Assembly (NCBI RefSeq): GCF_021608135.1
Contig: NZ_JAKIHL010000009.1
Coordinates: 1 to 64,000, forward strand
Direction: 5' to 3'
Length of the DNA stretch: 64,000 bases
From: Microaerobacter geothermalis
Lineage (GTDB): Bacteria > Bacillota > Bacilli > DSM-22679
In this document: positions 8,414 through 17,611 of the stretch, in pieces
Position numbering within the stretch: position 1 is the first letter of the stretch
Layout of the letters: every line of letters begins with the position of its first letter
Position numbers and translations under genes: made by a program
Notes under the pieces: generated by a model
The model's input: only the letters and a program-made list of their open reading frames with translations
Database searches by the model: none
Told to the model about the DNA's origin: nothing

Positions 8414-8534
8414 CCGTGGTTTTTAAATATTGATGAAGAGTTAAAGAATCATTGGAAAGCGTTTTTAACTTGTTTTTAATTTCCCAGCATTTCCCAACTA
8501 TTCGCAACTCTTTTGACCCTATATACACTTTCAT
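8373..8534 (-). CDS. mciZ: Z-ring inhibitor MciZ (probable)
   Basis: Reading from the ATG at 8534 (AGGAGG about 10 bases upstream) gives a 53-residue protein whose first 25 residues carry MKV, then VGKCWEIKNKLK. B. subtilis MciZ, a 40-residue SigE-dependent peptide that caps FtsZ filaments in the mother cell, has the pattern MKV-(8)-VGKAWEIRAKLK, so the match in the FtsZ-binding part is close. This copy has about a dozen extra C-terminal residues, partly because its stop lies inside the end of the convergent DUF3866 gene. It lies between the DUF3866 gene and nudF. An open frame continues upstream to 8642, but there is no ribosome binding site for it. Confidence 0.75.
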   Translation of the reverse strand: MKVYIGSKELRIVGKCWEIKNKLKTLSNDSLTLHQYLKTTVNDCINSTPLWPK

Positions 8535-8656
8535 TTCCTGTTTCCCTCCTTCTATTAGTATATCCTGTACAGGTAAATTTACGATTACGATATTTGTTTT
8601 GATATACTTCAACTTTATGAGTAAATTGTACAAATTATTCAAAAGGAGGTTTTTCT

Positions 8657-9217
8657 ATGTCATTTGAAGAGAAAACAATCACATCAAGAACGATTTATGA
8701 AGGAAGAATTATTTCTTTAAAGCTAGATGAAGTTGAGATGCCTGATGGAAGAATATCGTCCCGAGAGATTGTAAATCATCCTGGTGCAGTGGCTATCATT
8801 GCAATCACTGATCAAGATCAAATGGTAATGGTTAAACAATATAGAAAGCCGTTGGAAAAAACCATTATTGAAATCCCTGCCGGAAAATTAGAAAAAGGCG
8901 AAAAACCAGAGGAATGTGCCCTACGGGAACTCCAGGAAGAAACAGGCTATACGGCAAAAAGTTTGCTTCATATTGCCAGTTTTTATACTTCACCAGGATT
9001 TGCTGATGAAATCATCCATCTGTTTTGGGCGGACCAACTTGTGAAGGGAGAAAACGCTCCGGATGATGGAGAGTTCGTGGAACTGGTGGAAATCACGTGG
9101 GACGAAGCAAAGGATCTTTTGAAGAGCGGGGTGATAATAGATGCTAAAACGATTTTGGCGCTTTATGTTTGGGAAAACTACCGGCTGAAAACAAAAGGGG
9201 ATGAAAAATTTTTATGA
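8657..9217 (+). CDS. nudF: NUDIX hydrolase, ADP-ribose pyrophosphatase
   Basis: Cleaves ADP-ribose to AMP and ribose 5-phosphate, limiting a reactive metabolite. The NUDIX box (G-x5-E-x7-RELQEETGY) runs from GKLEKGEKPEE to EETGY at about residues 75-97. The N-terminal TIYEGRIISLKLDEV and YTSPGFADEIIHLF segments are typical of NudF. It is 186 aa, the usual length. AAAGGAGG lies 8 bases before ATG 8657. In B. subtilis nudF also precedes spoIIM and fur. The possible substrate range beyond ADP-ribose is not visible. Confidence 0.9.
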   Translation: MSFEEKTITSRTIYEGRIISLKLDEVEMPDGRISSREIVNHPGAVAIIAITDQDQMVMVKQYRKPLEKTIIEIPAGKLEKGEKPEECALRELQEETGYTAKSLLHIASFYTSPGFADEIIHLFWADQLVKGENAPDDGEFVELVEITWDEAKDLLKSGVIIDAKTILALYVWENYRLKTKGDEKFL

Positions 9218-9262
9218 AGGTGAGGCGGGGATATGTGGGAAGATCATGTTGTGGAATAAGAG

Positions 9263-9290
9263 GCATATTTCACCTTGACCTACATACATT
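9263..9290 (+). promoter_or_regulatory. Putative SigE promoter of spoIIM
   Basis: GCATATT (9263-9269), 13 bases, CATACATT (9283-9290) fits the sigma-E consensus (KMATATW and CATACAHT). Transcription would start near 9297, just before the spoIIM ribosome binding site at 9305. spoIIM is a SigE gene in B. subtilis. Confidence 0.65.
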
Positions 9291-9319
9291 GTTACATATA
9301 GGACAAGGTGGTGAGAGCA

Positions 9320-9955
9320 ATGGGGAAACGATGGGGATTTTTTTTTCAACTTCATTTAAAAAATCATCTCATCCTTTATGTGTTTTCAACTGTACTGTTT
9401 ATGATGGGAGTTATATTTGGTGCTGTCATTGTAAATGCCTTAACAGAATTGCAAAAGCAGGATTTGCTTGTTTATTTAAGCCAATTTTTTAATGAATTGA
9501 ATAAGGGTGTTGAAGGAGATTCTAGAGCGGCATTCGTGAATACTGCCGGTCATTACTTTAAATATTTAGGTTTAATTTGGATACTGGGCTTGTCTATTAT
9601 TGGTCTGCCTTTAATCCTAGTATTTATTTTTCTGAAAGGATTAGCTATAGGGTTTTCTGTTTCTTTTCTTGTTTCTCAACTTTCATGGAATGGGTTATGG
9701 TTTGCTTTTGTTTCCATTGTTCCACAAAATTTAATTATTGTTCCTGCCTTAATTATTATAGGGGTTGCCGGAATATCATTTTCATTTAAATTGATGAAAA
9801 ATCAGTTTTCTCCCAGGCGTGGAACCCTTTCCCAACATTTTGTTTCCTATACTACATTGGTTTTAGTGATGGGAATATTGTTTTTAGTTGCTACATTATT
9901 TGAATCATTTGTTTCACCAAAACTAATGCAATCTGTCATGGAGTTGATAATATAA
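9320..9955 (+). CDS. spoIIM: Stage II sporulation protein M
   Basis: Polytopic membrane protein of the SpoIIDMP engulfment complex, which dissolves septal peptidoglycan and drives the mother-cell membrane around the forespore. It has five or six hydrophobic helices, the family segment LGLIWILGLSIIGLPLILVFIFLKGLAIGFSV (about residues 84-115) and a C-terminal helix. Length 211 aa. I chose ATG 9320 because AAGGTGGTG ends 6 bases before it; two upstream GTG codons lie within that ribosome binding site. It has its own SigE-type promoter and ends right at a possible PerR site for fur. Confidence 0.9.
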   Translation: MGKRWGFFFQLHLKNHLILYVFSTVLFMMGVIFGAVIVNALTELQKQDLLVYLSQFFNELNKGVEGDSRAAFVNTAGHYFKYLGLIWILGLSIIGLPLILVFIFLKGLAIGFSVSFLVSQLSWNGLWFAFVSIVPQNLIIVPALIIIGVAGISFSFKLMKNQFSPRRGTLSQHFVSYTTLVLVMGILFLVATLFESFVSPKLMQSVMELII

Positions 9956-9964
9956 TAATTATTA
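9950..9964 (+). promoter_or_regulatory. Candidate PerR box upstream of fur
   Basis: The core ATAATAATTAT (9952-9962) matches the inner 11 positions of the PerR box TTATAATNATTATAA, 13 of 15 overall. It overlaps the spoIIM stop codon and lies 20 bases above the fur -35. PerR represses fur in B. subtilis. The region is AT-rich, so chance occurrence is possible. Confidence 0.4.
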
Positions 9965-9984
9965 TTAAATAGAAATAATTAAAT

Positions 9985-10014
9985 TTGACTTTATTTTGTT
10001 GTCTCCTCTATAAT
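9985..10014 (+). promoter_or_regulatory. SigA promoter of fur
   Basis: TTGACT (9985-9990), 18-base spacer, TATAAT (10009-10014). It is the only good promoter ahead of the fur GTG start. Confidence 0.75.
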
Positions 10015-10072
10015 AAAATAAACTTGTAGTGCGTGTGAACTTACAGTACTTGTTGTTGGGGAGGGGTAGCAG

Positions 10073-10558
10073 GTGGAAGAGAGAATAGATCGGATAAAAC
10101 AGCAGCTTTATTCTCATAATTATAAGTTAACCCCGCAAAGGGAAGCTACTGTTCGCGTGTTATTAGAAAATGAAGAAGATCATTTATCTGCCGAAGATGT
10201 TTATATGCTTGTGAAGGATAAAGCCCCTGAAATCGGTTTGGCTACTGTATACAGAACTCTTGAATTATTAAGCGAACTTAAGATTATTCACAAAATAAAT
10301 TTTGGTGATGGTGTTGCAAGATATGAATTTCGTGCAGAGGATGCTGCCCATCATCATCATCATCTGGTTTGTATTCGTTGTGGGAAAGTGGATGAGATTA
10401 TTGAAGATTTGTTGGAGGATGTTGAGAAGAAGGTTCAAAAGGAATTTCGTTTTGAAATCCTGGATCATCGGCTAACCTTTCATGGGATTTGTCAAGATTG
10501 CAGTTCGGAAAAATCCCAGTCATCCCAACAAGCTGTAAGGAAAGTAACGATTGAGTAA
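10073..10558 (+). CDS. fur: Ferric uptake regulator Fur
   Basis: Iron-responsive DNA-binding repressor. The N-terminal winged helix (KLTPQREATVRVLLENEEDHLSAEDVY, then GLATVYRTLELL as recognition helix) is almost identical to B. subtilis Fur. The metal-binding half has HHHHHLVCIRCG and a C-terminal FHGICQDCSS, so both CxxC pairs for structural zinc are present. B. subtilis Fur has only a degenerate first pair, so this protein keeps the more common form. Length 161 aa; start GTG at 10073 after GGGGAGGGG. It is followed by yqzK and xerD as in Bacillus. Confidence 0.93.
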   Translation: MEERIDRIKQQLYSHNYKLTPQREATVRVLLENEEDHLSAEDVYMLVKDKAPEIGLATVYRTLELLSELKIIHKINFGDGVARYEFRAEDAAHHHHHLVCIRCGKVDEIIEDLLEDVEKKVQKEFRFEILDHRLTFHGICQDCSSEKSQSSQQAVRKVTIE

Positions 10559-10633
10559 TCAAGCAACAATTTTTGAATAAAAATCTTTTCATTCGTGTAA
10601 AATGGTAATAAATGCCCAGAATGGAGAGATTTT

Positions 10634-10888
10634 ATGATCATCTCACTTAAAAGGTTAAAGGTATGGATGAAATTAATTGCAATATTTTTTGTCTGCACCC
10701 TTTTTTTTTATAGCCTTGTTGTATTTATGAATGATGTTCTAATGCCTTTTCATCCCTACCACGAACCAAAAGGAGATGCAGTCAAGGTATTCCAAAATTA
10801 CATATTTCAGAATGAAAAAGAAATGGAGGCAAGCGGTTTATTTTTATTTTTGAAGCGGCTTGCTTTATTTTTTTGGATGGGAGGATAA
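10634..10888 (+). CDS. yqzK: DUF4227 membrane protein YqzK
   Basis: Short protein (84 aa) with one N-terminal membrane helix (about residues 12-32, LIAIFFVCTLFFYSLVVFM) followed by the family motif MPFHPYHEPKGDAVKVF. DUF4227 proteins sit between fur and xerD throughout Bacillaceae, and this one does too. Function is unknown. ATG 10634 follows AATGGAGAG. Confidence 0.8.
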   Translation: MIISLKRLKVWMKLIAIFFVCTLFFYSLVVFMNDVLMPFHPYHEPKGDAVKVFQNYIFQNEKEMEASGLFLFLKRLALFFWMGG

Positions 10889-10954
10889 ATTAAAGAAGGA
10901 ATTTAATCTTTCATGAAGAATTTGATGGGGAAGAGTGTAGAAGGAGTAGAGAGA

Positions 10955-11839
10955 ATGGAGAAATATATTAGTCAATTTATTCATTATCTCTCGGTGGAAA
11001 AAGGGCTTTCAAATAATACTCTCGAATCATATGACCGGGATATTAAGCTTTATTGTTCTTACTTAAAAGATCAACATTTAGATATTAAAAACACAACAAG
11101 AACCCATATTATTTCTTTCTTAATGGATCAACAGAAAAAAGGAAAAGCGACTTCAACCATATCAAGAAATCTGGTGTCTATTCGTTCATTTTATCAATTC
11201 CTCACCAAGGAGAGAATTCTCGAGAAGGATCCGTCGCTACATCTGGAATCACCTAAAATCGATAAAAAACTGCCAAAAGTATTATCGGTTCAAGAGGTAG
11301 AGTTGTTGCTCCATGCGCCATCCCTTGATGATACTCTAGGTTTGCGTGATAAAGCAATGTTGGAACTGCTTTATGCTACTGGAATTCGGGTATCGGAATT
11401 AGTTTCTCTTAATCTGGGAGATGTTAACCTCGGAATGGGTTTTATTAAATGTTTTGGCAAGGGATCTAAAGAAAGGATTATACCATTGGGTAAGGTTTCC
11501 ATAAGGATGATGGCGTATTACCTAGAGAGGAGTCGTCCACATCTGAAAAAAAAAGTTGAGGTGGATGCCCTCTTTCTAAATCATCATGGAAAAAGATTAA
11601 CCAGGCAAGGATTTTGGAAAATTATCAAAAAATATGCCAAGTCAACAGGAATCAAGAAAGAAATCACACCGCATACCCTGCGACACTCCTTTGCTACCCA
11701 TCTTTTAGAAAATGGCGCAGACTTAAGGGCGGTTCAGGAGATGTTGGGTCATGCTGATATTTCAACAACACAAATCTATACTCATATTACGAAAACCAGA
11801 TTAAAGGAAGTATACGCGAGATCCCATCCAAGAGCGTAA
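10955..11839 (+). CDS. xerD: Site-specific tyrosine recombinase XerD
   Basis: Recombinase that with XerC resolves chromosome dimers at dif near the division septum. The N-terminal SAM-like DNA-binding domain is at about 1-90. Catalytic residues follow in order: Arg in [10 protein letters not shown], Lys in [19 protein letters not shown] with His and Arg, His in [13 protein letters not shown], and the nucleophile Tyr in that last motif. Length 294 aa. ATG 10955 is preferred because AAGGAG precedes it by 9 bases; the open frame starts 14 codons earlier. Its position after fur and yqzK and before deoB matches B. subtilis ripX (codV paralogue), which supports XerD rather than XerC. Confidence 0.92.
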   Translation: MEKYISQFIHYLSVEKGLSNNTLESYDRDIKLYCSYLKDQHLDIKNTTRTHIISFLMDQQKKGKATSTISRNLVSIRSFYQFLTKERILEKDPSLHLESPKIDKKLPKVLSVQEVELLLHAPSLDDTLGLRDKAMLELLYATGIRVSELVSLNLGDVNLGMGFIKCFGKGSKERIIPLGKVSIRMMAYYLERSRPHLKKKVEVDALFLNHHGKRLTRQGFWKIIKKYAKSTGIKKEITPHTLRHSFATHLLENGADLRAVQEMLGHADISTTQIYTHITKTRLKEVYARSHPRA

Positions 11840-11964
11840 TAGACAGGACTGAATGCTTCTTTGCGTTGCGTATATACTATCTTGTCTGACATCTGACATC
11901 TTGATCTTAGGGATGTGAAAAGAAACATAACGGGAATTATATATTTTATAAGGAGGAGATAAAG

Positions 11965-13143
11965 TTGTATCCATTTAAACGCACATTTTTAATTGTTTTG
12001 GATAGTGTAGGTGCAGGAGAATTACCAGATGCAGATAAGTATGATGATAGAGGGGCAAATACTCTTGGACATACGGCAGAAGCGGTTGGGGGTCTTCACT
12101 TGCCCCATTTGCAAAAACTTGGTCTTGGAAACATTATTTCTATAAAGGGAGTTCCGGGAGTAGAGGTACCTTCTGCCTATTATGGAAAAATGGCAGAAGT
12201 ATCTGTTGGAAAAGATACAACAACCGGGCATTGGGAAATAATGGGAATTCAAACAGAAATTCCATTCAAAACGTATCCTGAAGGATTTCCGGATTCATTA
12301 ATAAAGCCTTTTTCAGAAAAAATCGGCAGAGGTGTGCTGGGAAACAAACCGGCTTCAGGTACTGAAATTATTGCTGATTTGGGTGAACAGCATATGAAAA
12401 CAGGAGATGTGATTGTATACACTTCAGCAGACAGTGTTTTTCAAATTGCAGCTCATGAAGGGATAATTCCCCTTGATGAGTTATACCGTATTTGTCAGGT
12501 AGCCAGAGAGATGACAATGGATCATGATCATGCTGTATGCAGAGTAATTGCTCGCCCCTTCATTGGAAGCCCAGGACGTTTTGAAAGAACAGCCAACCGC
12601 AGGGATTTTTCAGTTAAACCGCCGCACCCGACAGTGATGAATCATTTGGTCAATTCTGGCCTTGATTCAATAGCGATTGGGAAAATATCAGATATTTATG
12701 CTGGTGAAGGGATTTCTGAGTCCATAAAAACCAAGACAAATATGGACGGCGTAGACAAAATGGTTGAAACCATGAAGAAAGATTTTACCGGATTAAGCTT
12801 TGTAAATTTAGTTGATTTTGACGCTAAATTCGGACATCGGAGAGATCCTGAGGGCTATGCAAATGCGCTGGAGGAGTTTGACAGAAGATTGGAGGAAATA
12901 TTAGATCATCTATATTCTGATGATTTACTAATCATTACAGCTGATCATGGGAACGATCCCGTGCATCATGGAACAGATCATACTCGGGAATATGTTCCTT
13001 TGCTAGTTTACAGCAAAAGATTTGAACGGGGATATTCTTTAGGTGTGCGCTCATCTTTTGCAGATATCGGTGCTACCATTGCTGAGAATTTTCGTTTGAT
13101 GAAACCTATGATCGGAAACAGTTTCTTAAAAAATTTGTTATAA
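11965..13143 (+). CDS. deoB: Phosphopentomutase
   Basis: Interconverts (deoxy)ribose 1-phosphate and 5-phosphate in nucleoside breakdown, using Mn. Alkaline-phosphatase fold motifs: [12 protein letters not shown] near the N-terminus, the phosphorylated Thr in [13 protein letters not shown] (about residue 88), and the metal site [22 protein letters not shown]. Length 392 aa, typical. Start TTG 11965 has AAGGAGGAG 8 bases upstream. First gene of a nucleoside salvage cluster with two purine nucleoside phosphorylases and pdp, whose ribose 1-phosphate product it uses. Confidence 0.95.
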   Translation: MYPFKRTFLIVLDSVGAGELPDADKYDDRGANTLGHTAEAVGGLHLPHLQKLGLGNIISIKGVPGVEVPSAYYGKMAEVSVGKDTTTGHWEIMGIQTEIPFKTYPEGFPDSLIKPFSEKIGRGVLGNKPASGTEIIADLGEQHMKTGDVIVYTSADSVFQIAAHEGIIPLDELYRICQVAREMTMDHDHAVCRVIARPFIGSPGRFERTANRRDFSVKPPHPTVMNHLVNSGLDSIAIGKISDIYAGEGISESIKTKTNMDGVDKMVETMKKDFTGLSFVNLVDFDAKFGHRRDPEGYANALEEFDRRLEEILDHLYSDDLLIITADHGNDPVHHGTDHTREYVPLLVYSKRFERGYSLGVRSSFADIGATIAENFRLMKPMIGNSFLKNLL

Positions 13144-13299
13144 CATCTACTCAGTTTATCTAACCTTATTTAGAGAAGCTAAGATATAACAAATTGATCG
13201 TAAGTAAGTTTCTATGTCGAACTCTATTCGATGGAATTGGAAATTTTGGTTTCGTACAGAACATGTGTGGCAAGAAATGTGAAGAAAGGAGCCGTTGAT

Positions 13300-14112
13300 A
13301 TGAATAAAATTATGGAAGCAACCGCTTGCTTGAAAGAGAAAATAAAAGTAGACCCTACCATTGGTTTAATCCTAGGTTCTGGTTTGGGAAGTTTGGCGGA
13401 AGAATTGAAGGATGCCGTTGTCATTCCCTATGGGGAAATTCCCCATTTTCCAGTCTCTACGGTTGAAGGCCATAAGGGGCAATTAGTGGTAGGTCAATTA
13501 GAAGGGAAAAACGTATTGGCTTTCCAAGGAAGATTTCATTACTATGAAGGATATTCACTGGAGGCTGTAACATTTCCGGTAAGGGTTATGCAAGGATTAG
13601 GAATCGATAAAGTGATTGTTACCAATGCTGCAGGGGGGATAAATGAACGATTTTCAGTGGGAGCATTAATGCTAATTAAGGATCATTTAAACTTGACATT
13701 TAGAAATCCGTTGATTGGAAGGAATGATCCCAGCTTAGGAGTCCGTTTTCCGGATATGTCAGAAGCTTATTCAAAAAAACTTGGGAAGATTGCAAAAGAA
13801 GTAGCTAAAACCCAAGGGATAACTTTAGTGGAGGGAATATATGCGGGACTGACAGGGCCAAGCTATGAAACACCCGCTGAAATTCGGATGCTTCGAATAT
13901 TGGGAGCTGATGCCGTTGGTATGTCTACGGTTCCCGAAGTGATTGTCGCCAAACATGGTAATATGGAAGTCTTGGGCATTTCCTGTATTACCAATATGGC
14001 AGCAGGTATATTGCCGCAACCTTTATCCCATGAAGAGGTTATGGAAACCACCAATCGGGTGAAATCCCAGTTTATCCAACTTGTTAAAGGTGTAGTAGCC
14101 AACATGGAATAA
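13300..14112 (+). CDS. punA: Purine nucleoside phosphorylase, 6-oxopurine type
   Basis: Trimeric purine nucleoside phosphorylase that splits inosine and guanosine with phosphate. The phosphate site is [15 protein letters not shown], then HKGQLVV and [12 protein letters not shown]. Base recognition uses Glu190 (PSYETPAE) and Asn232 (SCITNMAAGI), the pair that reads 6-oxopurines in this family (human Glu201 and Asn243). Length 270 aa; ATG 13300 follows AAAGGAG. A longer open frame to 13231 has no ribosome binding site. The next gene is a paralogue with both residues changed. Confidence 0.92.
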   Translation: MNKIMEATACLKEKIKVDPTIGLILGSGLGSLAEELKDAVVIPYGEIPHFPVSTVEGHKGQLVVGQLEGKNVLAFQGRFHYYEGYSLEAVTFPVRVMQGLGIDKVIVTNAAGGINERFSVGALMLIKDHLNLTFRNPLIGRNDPSLGVRFPDMSEAYSKKLGKIAKEVAKTQGITLVEGIYAGLTGPSYETPAEIRMLRILGADAVGMSTVPEVIVAKHGNMEVLGISCITNMAAGILPQPLSHEEVMETTNRVKSQFIQLVKGVVANME

Positions 14113-14142
14113 ATAGAAACTTTAATGAAAGGAAGAGATCGA

Positions 14143-14973
14143 ATGAAAAACAAGTATGATAAGATCATCGAAGCGAAGGAGTACATATTGTCAAAGATAA
14201 AAATTAAGCCAGTCATTGGTCTCATTTTGGGATCTGGTTTAGGGGATCTGGCCAACGAAATTGAAGATCCTGTAAAAATCCCCTTTGAAGCCATTCCCCA
14301 TTTCCCTGTTTCTACAGTAGAGGGACATGTCGGACAAATGGTAATTGGAACTCTTGATGGAAAACCGGTTGTGGTGATGCAGGGACGTTTTCACTATTAC
14401 GAAGGTTACACCATGTCAGAAGTTACATTTCCCGTTTATGTCATGAAGTTTTTAGGGGTTCAGTTAATGATTGTTACCAATGCGGCAGGCGGAATGAACC
14501 GGAATTTTCAGCCCGGTGATTTGATGATTATTCAGGATCATATTAACTTTACCGGTGATCATCCGTTAATAGGACCTAATGACGATCGGTTGGGACCTAG
14601 ATTTCCTGATATGTCCCAAGCATATACCCCATCACTGGTTTCTTTTGTGAAACAAGTAGCCGAACGGCTTCAAATACCAGTCCAAACCGGAACTTATGCC
14701 GGAATTAGCGGTCCTGCTTATATGACTCCCTCTGAATTAACCATGTTGGCCAAATTGGGAGGGGATGCAGTAGGAATGTCCACTGTTCCTGAAGTGATTG
14801 TTGCAAGCCATGCAGGATTAAAGGTGATCGGAATCACTTGTATAACCGATATGGCGATCGGTGATGAACTTGAACCTCTCACCCACGAACAGGTGGTTGA
14901 GGTGGCAAACCGGGCAAAACCCAAATTTATAAAGTTAGTGAAAGCCGTAGTTTCTGAGGTGGATTATTTATGA
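14143..14973 (+). CDS. Purine nucleoside phosphorylase paralogue with altered base site
   Basis: Same fold as its neighbour ([46 protein letters not shown]), about half identical by eye. The base-binding pair is different: Met194 replaces Glu (GPAYMTPSE) and Asp236 replaces Asn ([10 protein letters not shown]). In human PNP the Asn243 to Asp change opens the enzyme to 6-aminopurines, and methylthioadenosine phosphorylase has Asp there, so I infer activity on adenosine, deoxyadenosine or methylthioadenosine. 276 aa; ATG 14143 after AAAGGAAGAG. The stop overlaps the pdp start as ATGA, so translation is coupled. Confidence 0.88.
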   Translation: MKNKYDKIIEAKEYILSKIKIKPVIGLILGSGLGDLANEIEDPVKIPFEAIPHFPVSTVEGHVGQMVIGTLDGKPVVVMQGRFHYYEGYTMSEVTFPVYVMKFLGVQLMIVTNAAGGMNRNFQPGDLMIIQDHINFTGDHPLIGPNDDRLGPRFPDMSQAYTPSLVSFVKQVAERLQIPVQTGTYAGISGPAYMTPSELTMLAKLGGDAVGMSTVPEVIVASHAGLKVIGITCITDMAIGDELEPLTHEQVVEVANRAKPKFIKLVKAVVSEVDYL

Positions 14974-16271
14974 GAATGATCGATCTTATTCAAAAGAAAA
15001 AAGAAGGCTACCCTCTCACCAAAGAGGAAATCAGCTATTTCATTGACGGATTTACAAAGGGAGAGATTCCCGACTATCAGGTGTCTGCCCTTACCATGGC
15101 TATCTATTTTAAAGGAATGAATAAAGAAGAAACGGCTGAGTTAACCTGGGCCATGGTCAATTCCGGTGATAAAATCAACTTATCTTCTATTGATGGGATT
15201 AAGGTGGATAAACATAGTACCGGAGGAGTGGGTGACAAAACCTCTTTGGTTTTGGCCCCATTAGTAGCCAGCCTTGGTGTACCGGTAGCAAAAATGTCTG
15301 GAAGGGGATTGGGACATACAGGTGGTACGATTGATAAATTGGAGTCTATTCCTGGATTTCATACAGAATTATCCTCTGAGCTGTTTATTCAGCAAGTAAG
15401 GGAGATTGGTTTGGCATTGGTTGGTCAAAGCGGCAATTTAACCCCAGCAGATAAAAAGTTATATGCATTAAGAGATGTAACAGCTACTGTTGATATCATT
15501 CCCCTTATTGCTTCATCCATCATGAGTAAGAAAATTGCTTCTGGCGCGGATGCCATCGTCCTAGATGTTAAAGTTGGAACCGGAGCATTTATGAAAAAGA
15601 TAGAACATGCGGAAGAACTGGCCAGGGCGATGGTTGATATTGGTGAAAGCGTGGGCAGAAAGACGGTAGCTATTATTAGCGATATGAACCAGCCCCTTGG
15701 TTTCTCTATCGGTAACGCCTTGGAAGTAAAGGAGGCTATCGATACGTTGATGGGAAAGGGTCCTGAAGACCTTACGAAGTTGTGTTTATCTCTAGGAGCA
15801 CAAATGGTTTTATTGGCTAAAAAAGCGGAAAACGAAAATCAAGCTGTGGAAATGTTGCAAGAAGCGCTTAACAGCGGAAAGGCATTGGAGAAGTTTAAAC
15901 AATTTGTTGTAGCTCAGGGTGGTGATGGGAAGACGGTAGAAAACCCTGAAAAATTGTTGGGTGCAAAAAAACAAATTTCTATTTTCTCAGATGAAAACGG
16001 ATATATTTCAGCAATGGATGCTGAAGAGATTGGAACCTGTGCAATGCTTTTAGGGGCGGGAAGGCAGCGTAAGGATGATACTATTGATCATGGAGTAGGG
16101 ATACAGTTGTTGAAGAAAGTTGGTGATTCCGTCACGAAAGGGGAGGAAATTGCAATTCTTCATGTAAACAACCAATATTCCGAAGGAATCATCAATAAGT
16201 TTAAGGACGCCATATCCTATTCTGCCACTCCGGTTCTACCATTCCCAATTATATATAAAGTGATCGGATAA
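14970..16271 (+). CDS. pdp: Pyrimidine-nucleoside phosphorylase
   Basis: Splits thymidine, uridine or deoxyuridine with phosphate to the free base and pentose 1-phosphate. The family signature lies at about residues 108-123 ([16 protein letters not shown]) and the phosphate loop [13 protein letters not shown] at about 79-91. [22 protein letters not shown] carries the base and phosphate contacts. Length 433 aa. GAGGTGG precedes ATG 14970, which overlaps the upstream stop by 4 bases. With deoB and the two purine enzymes it completes salvage of nucleosides into the pentose phosphate pool. A terminator follows. Confidence 0.95.
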   Translation: MRMIDLIQKKKEGYPLTKEEISYFIDGFTKGEIPDYQVSALTMAIYFKGMNKEETAELTWAMVNSGDKINLSSIDGIKVDKHSTGGVGDKTSLVLAPLVASLGVPVAKMSGRGLGHTGGTIDKLESIPGFHTELSSELFIQQVREIGLALVGQSGNLTPADKKLYALRDVTATVDIIPLIASSIMSKKIASGADAIVLDVKVGTGAFMKKIEHAEELARAMVDIGESVGRKTVAIISDMNQPLGFSIGNALEVKEAIDTLMGKGPEDLTKLCLSLGAQMVLLAKKAENENQAVEMLQEALNSGKALEKFKQFVVAQGGDGKTVENPEKLLGAKKQISIFSDENGYISAMDAEEIGTCAMLLGAGRQRKDDTIDHGVGIQLLKKVGDSVTKGEEIAILHVNNQYSEGIINKFKDAISYSATPVLPFPIIYKVIG

Positions 16272-16297
16272 AAACGTTGGTTCATGAATGAAATCAG

Positions 16298-16335
16298 ATA
16301 TTCCCGGACGATCTTCCGGGAATATTTCTTTTTAT
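16298..16335 (+). terminator. Rho-independent terminator after pdp
   Basis: ATATTCCCGGA / TCCGGGAATAT stem with a 6-base loop followed by TTCTTTTTATTT. It separates the salvage operon from dacF. Confidence 0.85.
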
Positions 16336-16348
16336 TTGGGAAACAATA
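16320..16348 (+). promoter_or_regulatory. Putative SigF promoter of dacF
   Basis: GGAAACAATA (16339-16348) fits the sigma-F -10 pattern GGNNANAHTR at every defined position. A weak -35 (GAATA, 16320-16324) lies 14 bases upstream and overlaps the terminator stem. dacF is a SigF/SigG gene in B. subtilis. Confidence 0.45.
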
Positions 16349-16373
16349 GAAAGGAAAGATTGGAGGGAAGTAG

Positions 16374-17534
16374 ATGAGAAAATGGAAAGTAGTCTTCATC
16401 GCACTGGCATTAACCATCTTATGGCCAACCATTGGATTAGCTGATGAAAAATCCGTAAACCTTGCACCTGAAGCGATATCAGCCATTTTGATAGATAGCG
16501 ATACAGGTACCATACTTTATGAAAAAAATGGGAATCAGAAGCTGCCTCCAGCCAGTATAACAAAAATAATGACTATGTTGTTGGTGGTAGAAGCCATCGA
16601 TAATGGCAAGATTAGTCTGTCTGACAAGGTGAGGGCCAGTGAATATGCTGCATCAATGGGGGGATCACAGATTTTTCTTGAGCCCGGAGAAGAAATGAGC
16701 GTTGAGGATTTATTAAAGGGCGTAGCAGTAGCATCAGGCAATGATGCTTCCATCGCACTTGCCGAATATATAGCAGGGACGGAAGAAGCATTTGTTCAAC
16801 AAATGAATGAAAAAGCCAAACAGTTAGGAATGAACAACACCCATTTTTCAAATTCCAACGGTCTCCCTGCAGAAAATCATTATACTACCGCTTACGACAT
16901 TTCCATCATGTCGAGGGAACTCTTAAAATATGAAGACCTTATTACGAAATATACGGGGATTTATCAAGATTATCTAAGAAAAGATACGAACAGACCATTC
17001 TGGTTAGTGAATACCAATCGATTGGTCAGATTTTACCCTGGAGTAGACGGCTTAAAAACGGGATATACAAGTGAAGCCAAATTTTGCTTGGCGGCTACGG
17101 CAAAAAGGGATTCCCTGAGGGTGATCGCCGTAGTAATGGGTGAACCAAACTCAAAAGTAAGAAATAAAGAAGTAGCCCAAATGTTAGATTTTGCCTTCAG
17201 TCAATACAAAAACGTATCTTTATACACTAAAGGCCAAGTGGTCCAGTCCGTAGCTGTCGACAAAGGAAAAGAAGAAAAAGTAAATGTGATTGTTCCTCGA
17301 AACTTTAGTATATTGTTGAAAAAAGGAGAAAAGGAGGAAGCCTATCAACAAGAAATTCAGATTGAAGAAAATATTCCTGCTCCTATAGATAAGGGGAGAA
17401 TCGTTGGGAAAATCGTAGTGAAGAAGGATGGGAGGGAAATTTCATCGATTGATCTGGTTGCCGAAAAACAAATAAATAAGGCAAGCACCTGGGAATTGAT
17501 TACGAGAACGGCCAAACGGATGTTTTTACAATAA
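16374..17534 (+). CDS. dacF: D-alanyl-D-alanine carboxypeptidase DacF
   Basis: Penicillin-binding protein 5-type DD-carboxypeptidase that trims peptidoglycan stem peptides and, in spores, lowers cross-linking of the cortex. A signal peptide is present (residues 1-23, cleavage after GLA). Active-site motifs: SxxK as SITK (about residue 62), SGN in AVASGNDAS and KTG in DGLKTGYTSEA. The C-terminal beta domain (about 280-350) and an end amphipathic helix (WELITRTAKRMFLQ) would anchor it to the membrane. 386 aa. Position immediately before spoIIA identifies it as DacF. Confidence 0.93.
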   Translation: MRKWKVVFIALALTILWPTIGLADEKSVNLAPEAISAILIDSDTGTILYEKNGNQKLPPASITKIMTMLLVVEAIDNGKISLSDKVRASEYAASMGGSQIFLEPGEEMSVEDLLKGVAVASGNDASIALAEYIAGTEEAFVQQMNEKAKQLGMNNTHFSNSNGLPAENHYTTAYDISIMSRELLKYEDLITKYTGIYQDYLRKDTNRPFWLVNTNRLVRFYPGVDGLKTGYTSEAKFCLAATAKRDSLRVIAVVMGEPNSKVRNKEVAQMLDFAFSQYKNVSLYTKGQVVQSVAVDKGKEEKVNVIVPRNFSILLKKGEKEEAYQQEIQIEENIPAPIDKGRIVGKIVVKKDGREISSIDLVAEKQINKASTWELITRTAKRMFLQ

Positions 17535-17553
17535 TATAACCCATTGCACCTAA

Positions 17554-17596
17554 GAATCGAGGCACCATAATCCGACATGGTTTCTCGATTTTTTTG
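17554..17596 (+). terminator. Terminator after dacF
   Basis: AATCGAG / CTCGATT stem with an inner ACCAT / ATGGT stem, then a run of T. In B. subtilis dacF reads through into spoIIA; here a hairpin separates them. Confidence 0.75.
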
Positions 17597-17611
17597 TTCT
17601 TTTGTCGCCTG

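Noticed and set aside
8452-8667. 71-codon plus-strand frame before nudF
   Set aside because: No ribosome binding site; antisense to mciZ.
9214-9492. 92-codon frame starting at the nudF stop
   Set aside because: Overlaps spoIIM in another frame; the composition is that of a shifted membrane gene.
10955-11839. XerD as an integrase marking a mobile island
   Set aside because: Sequence and neighbourhood (fur, yqzK, deoB) identify the housekeeping dif recombinase; no attachment-site duplication was seen.
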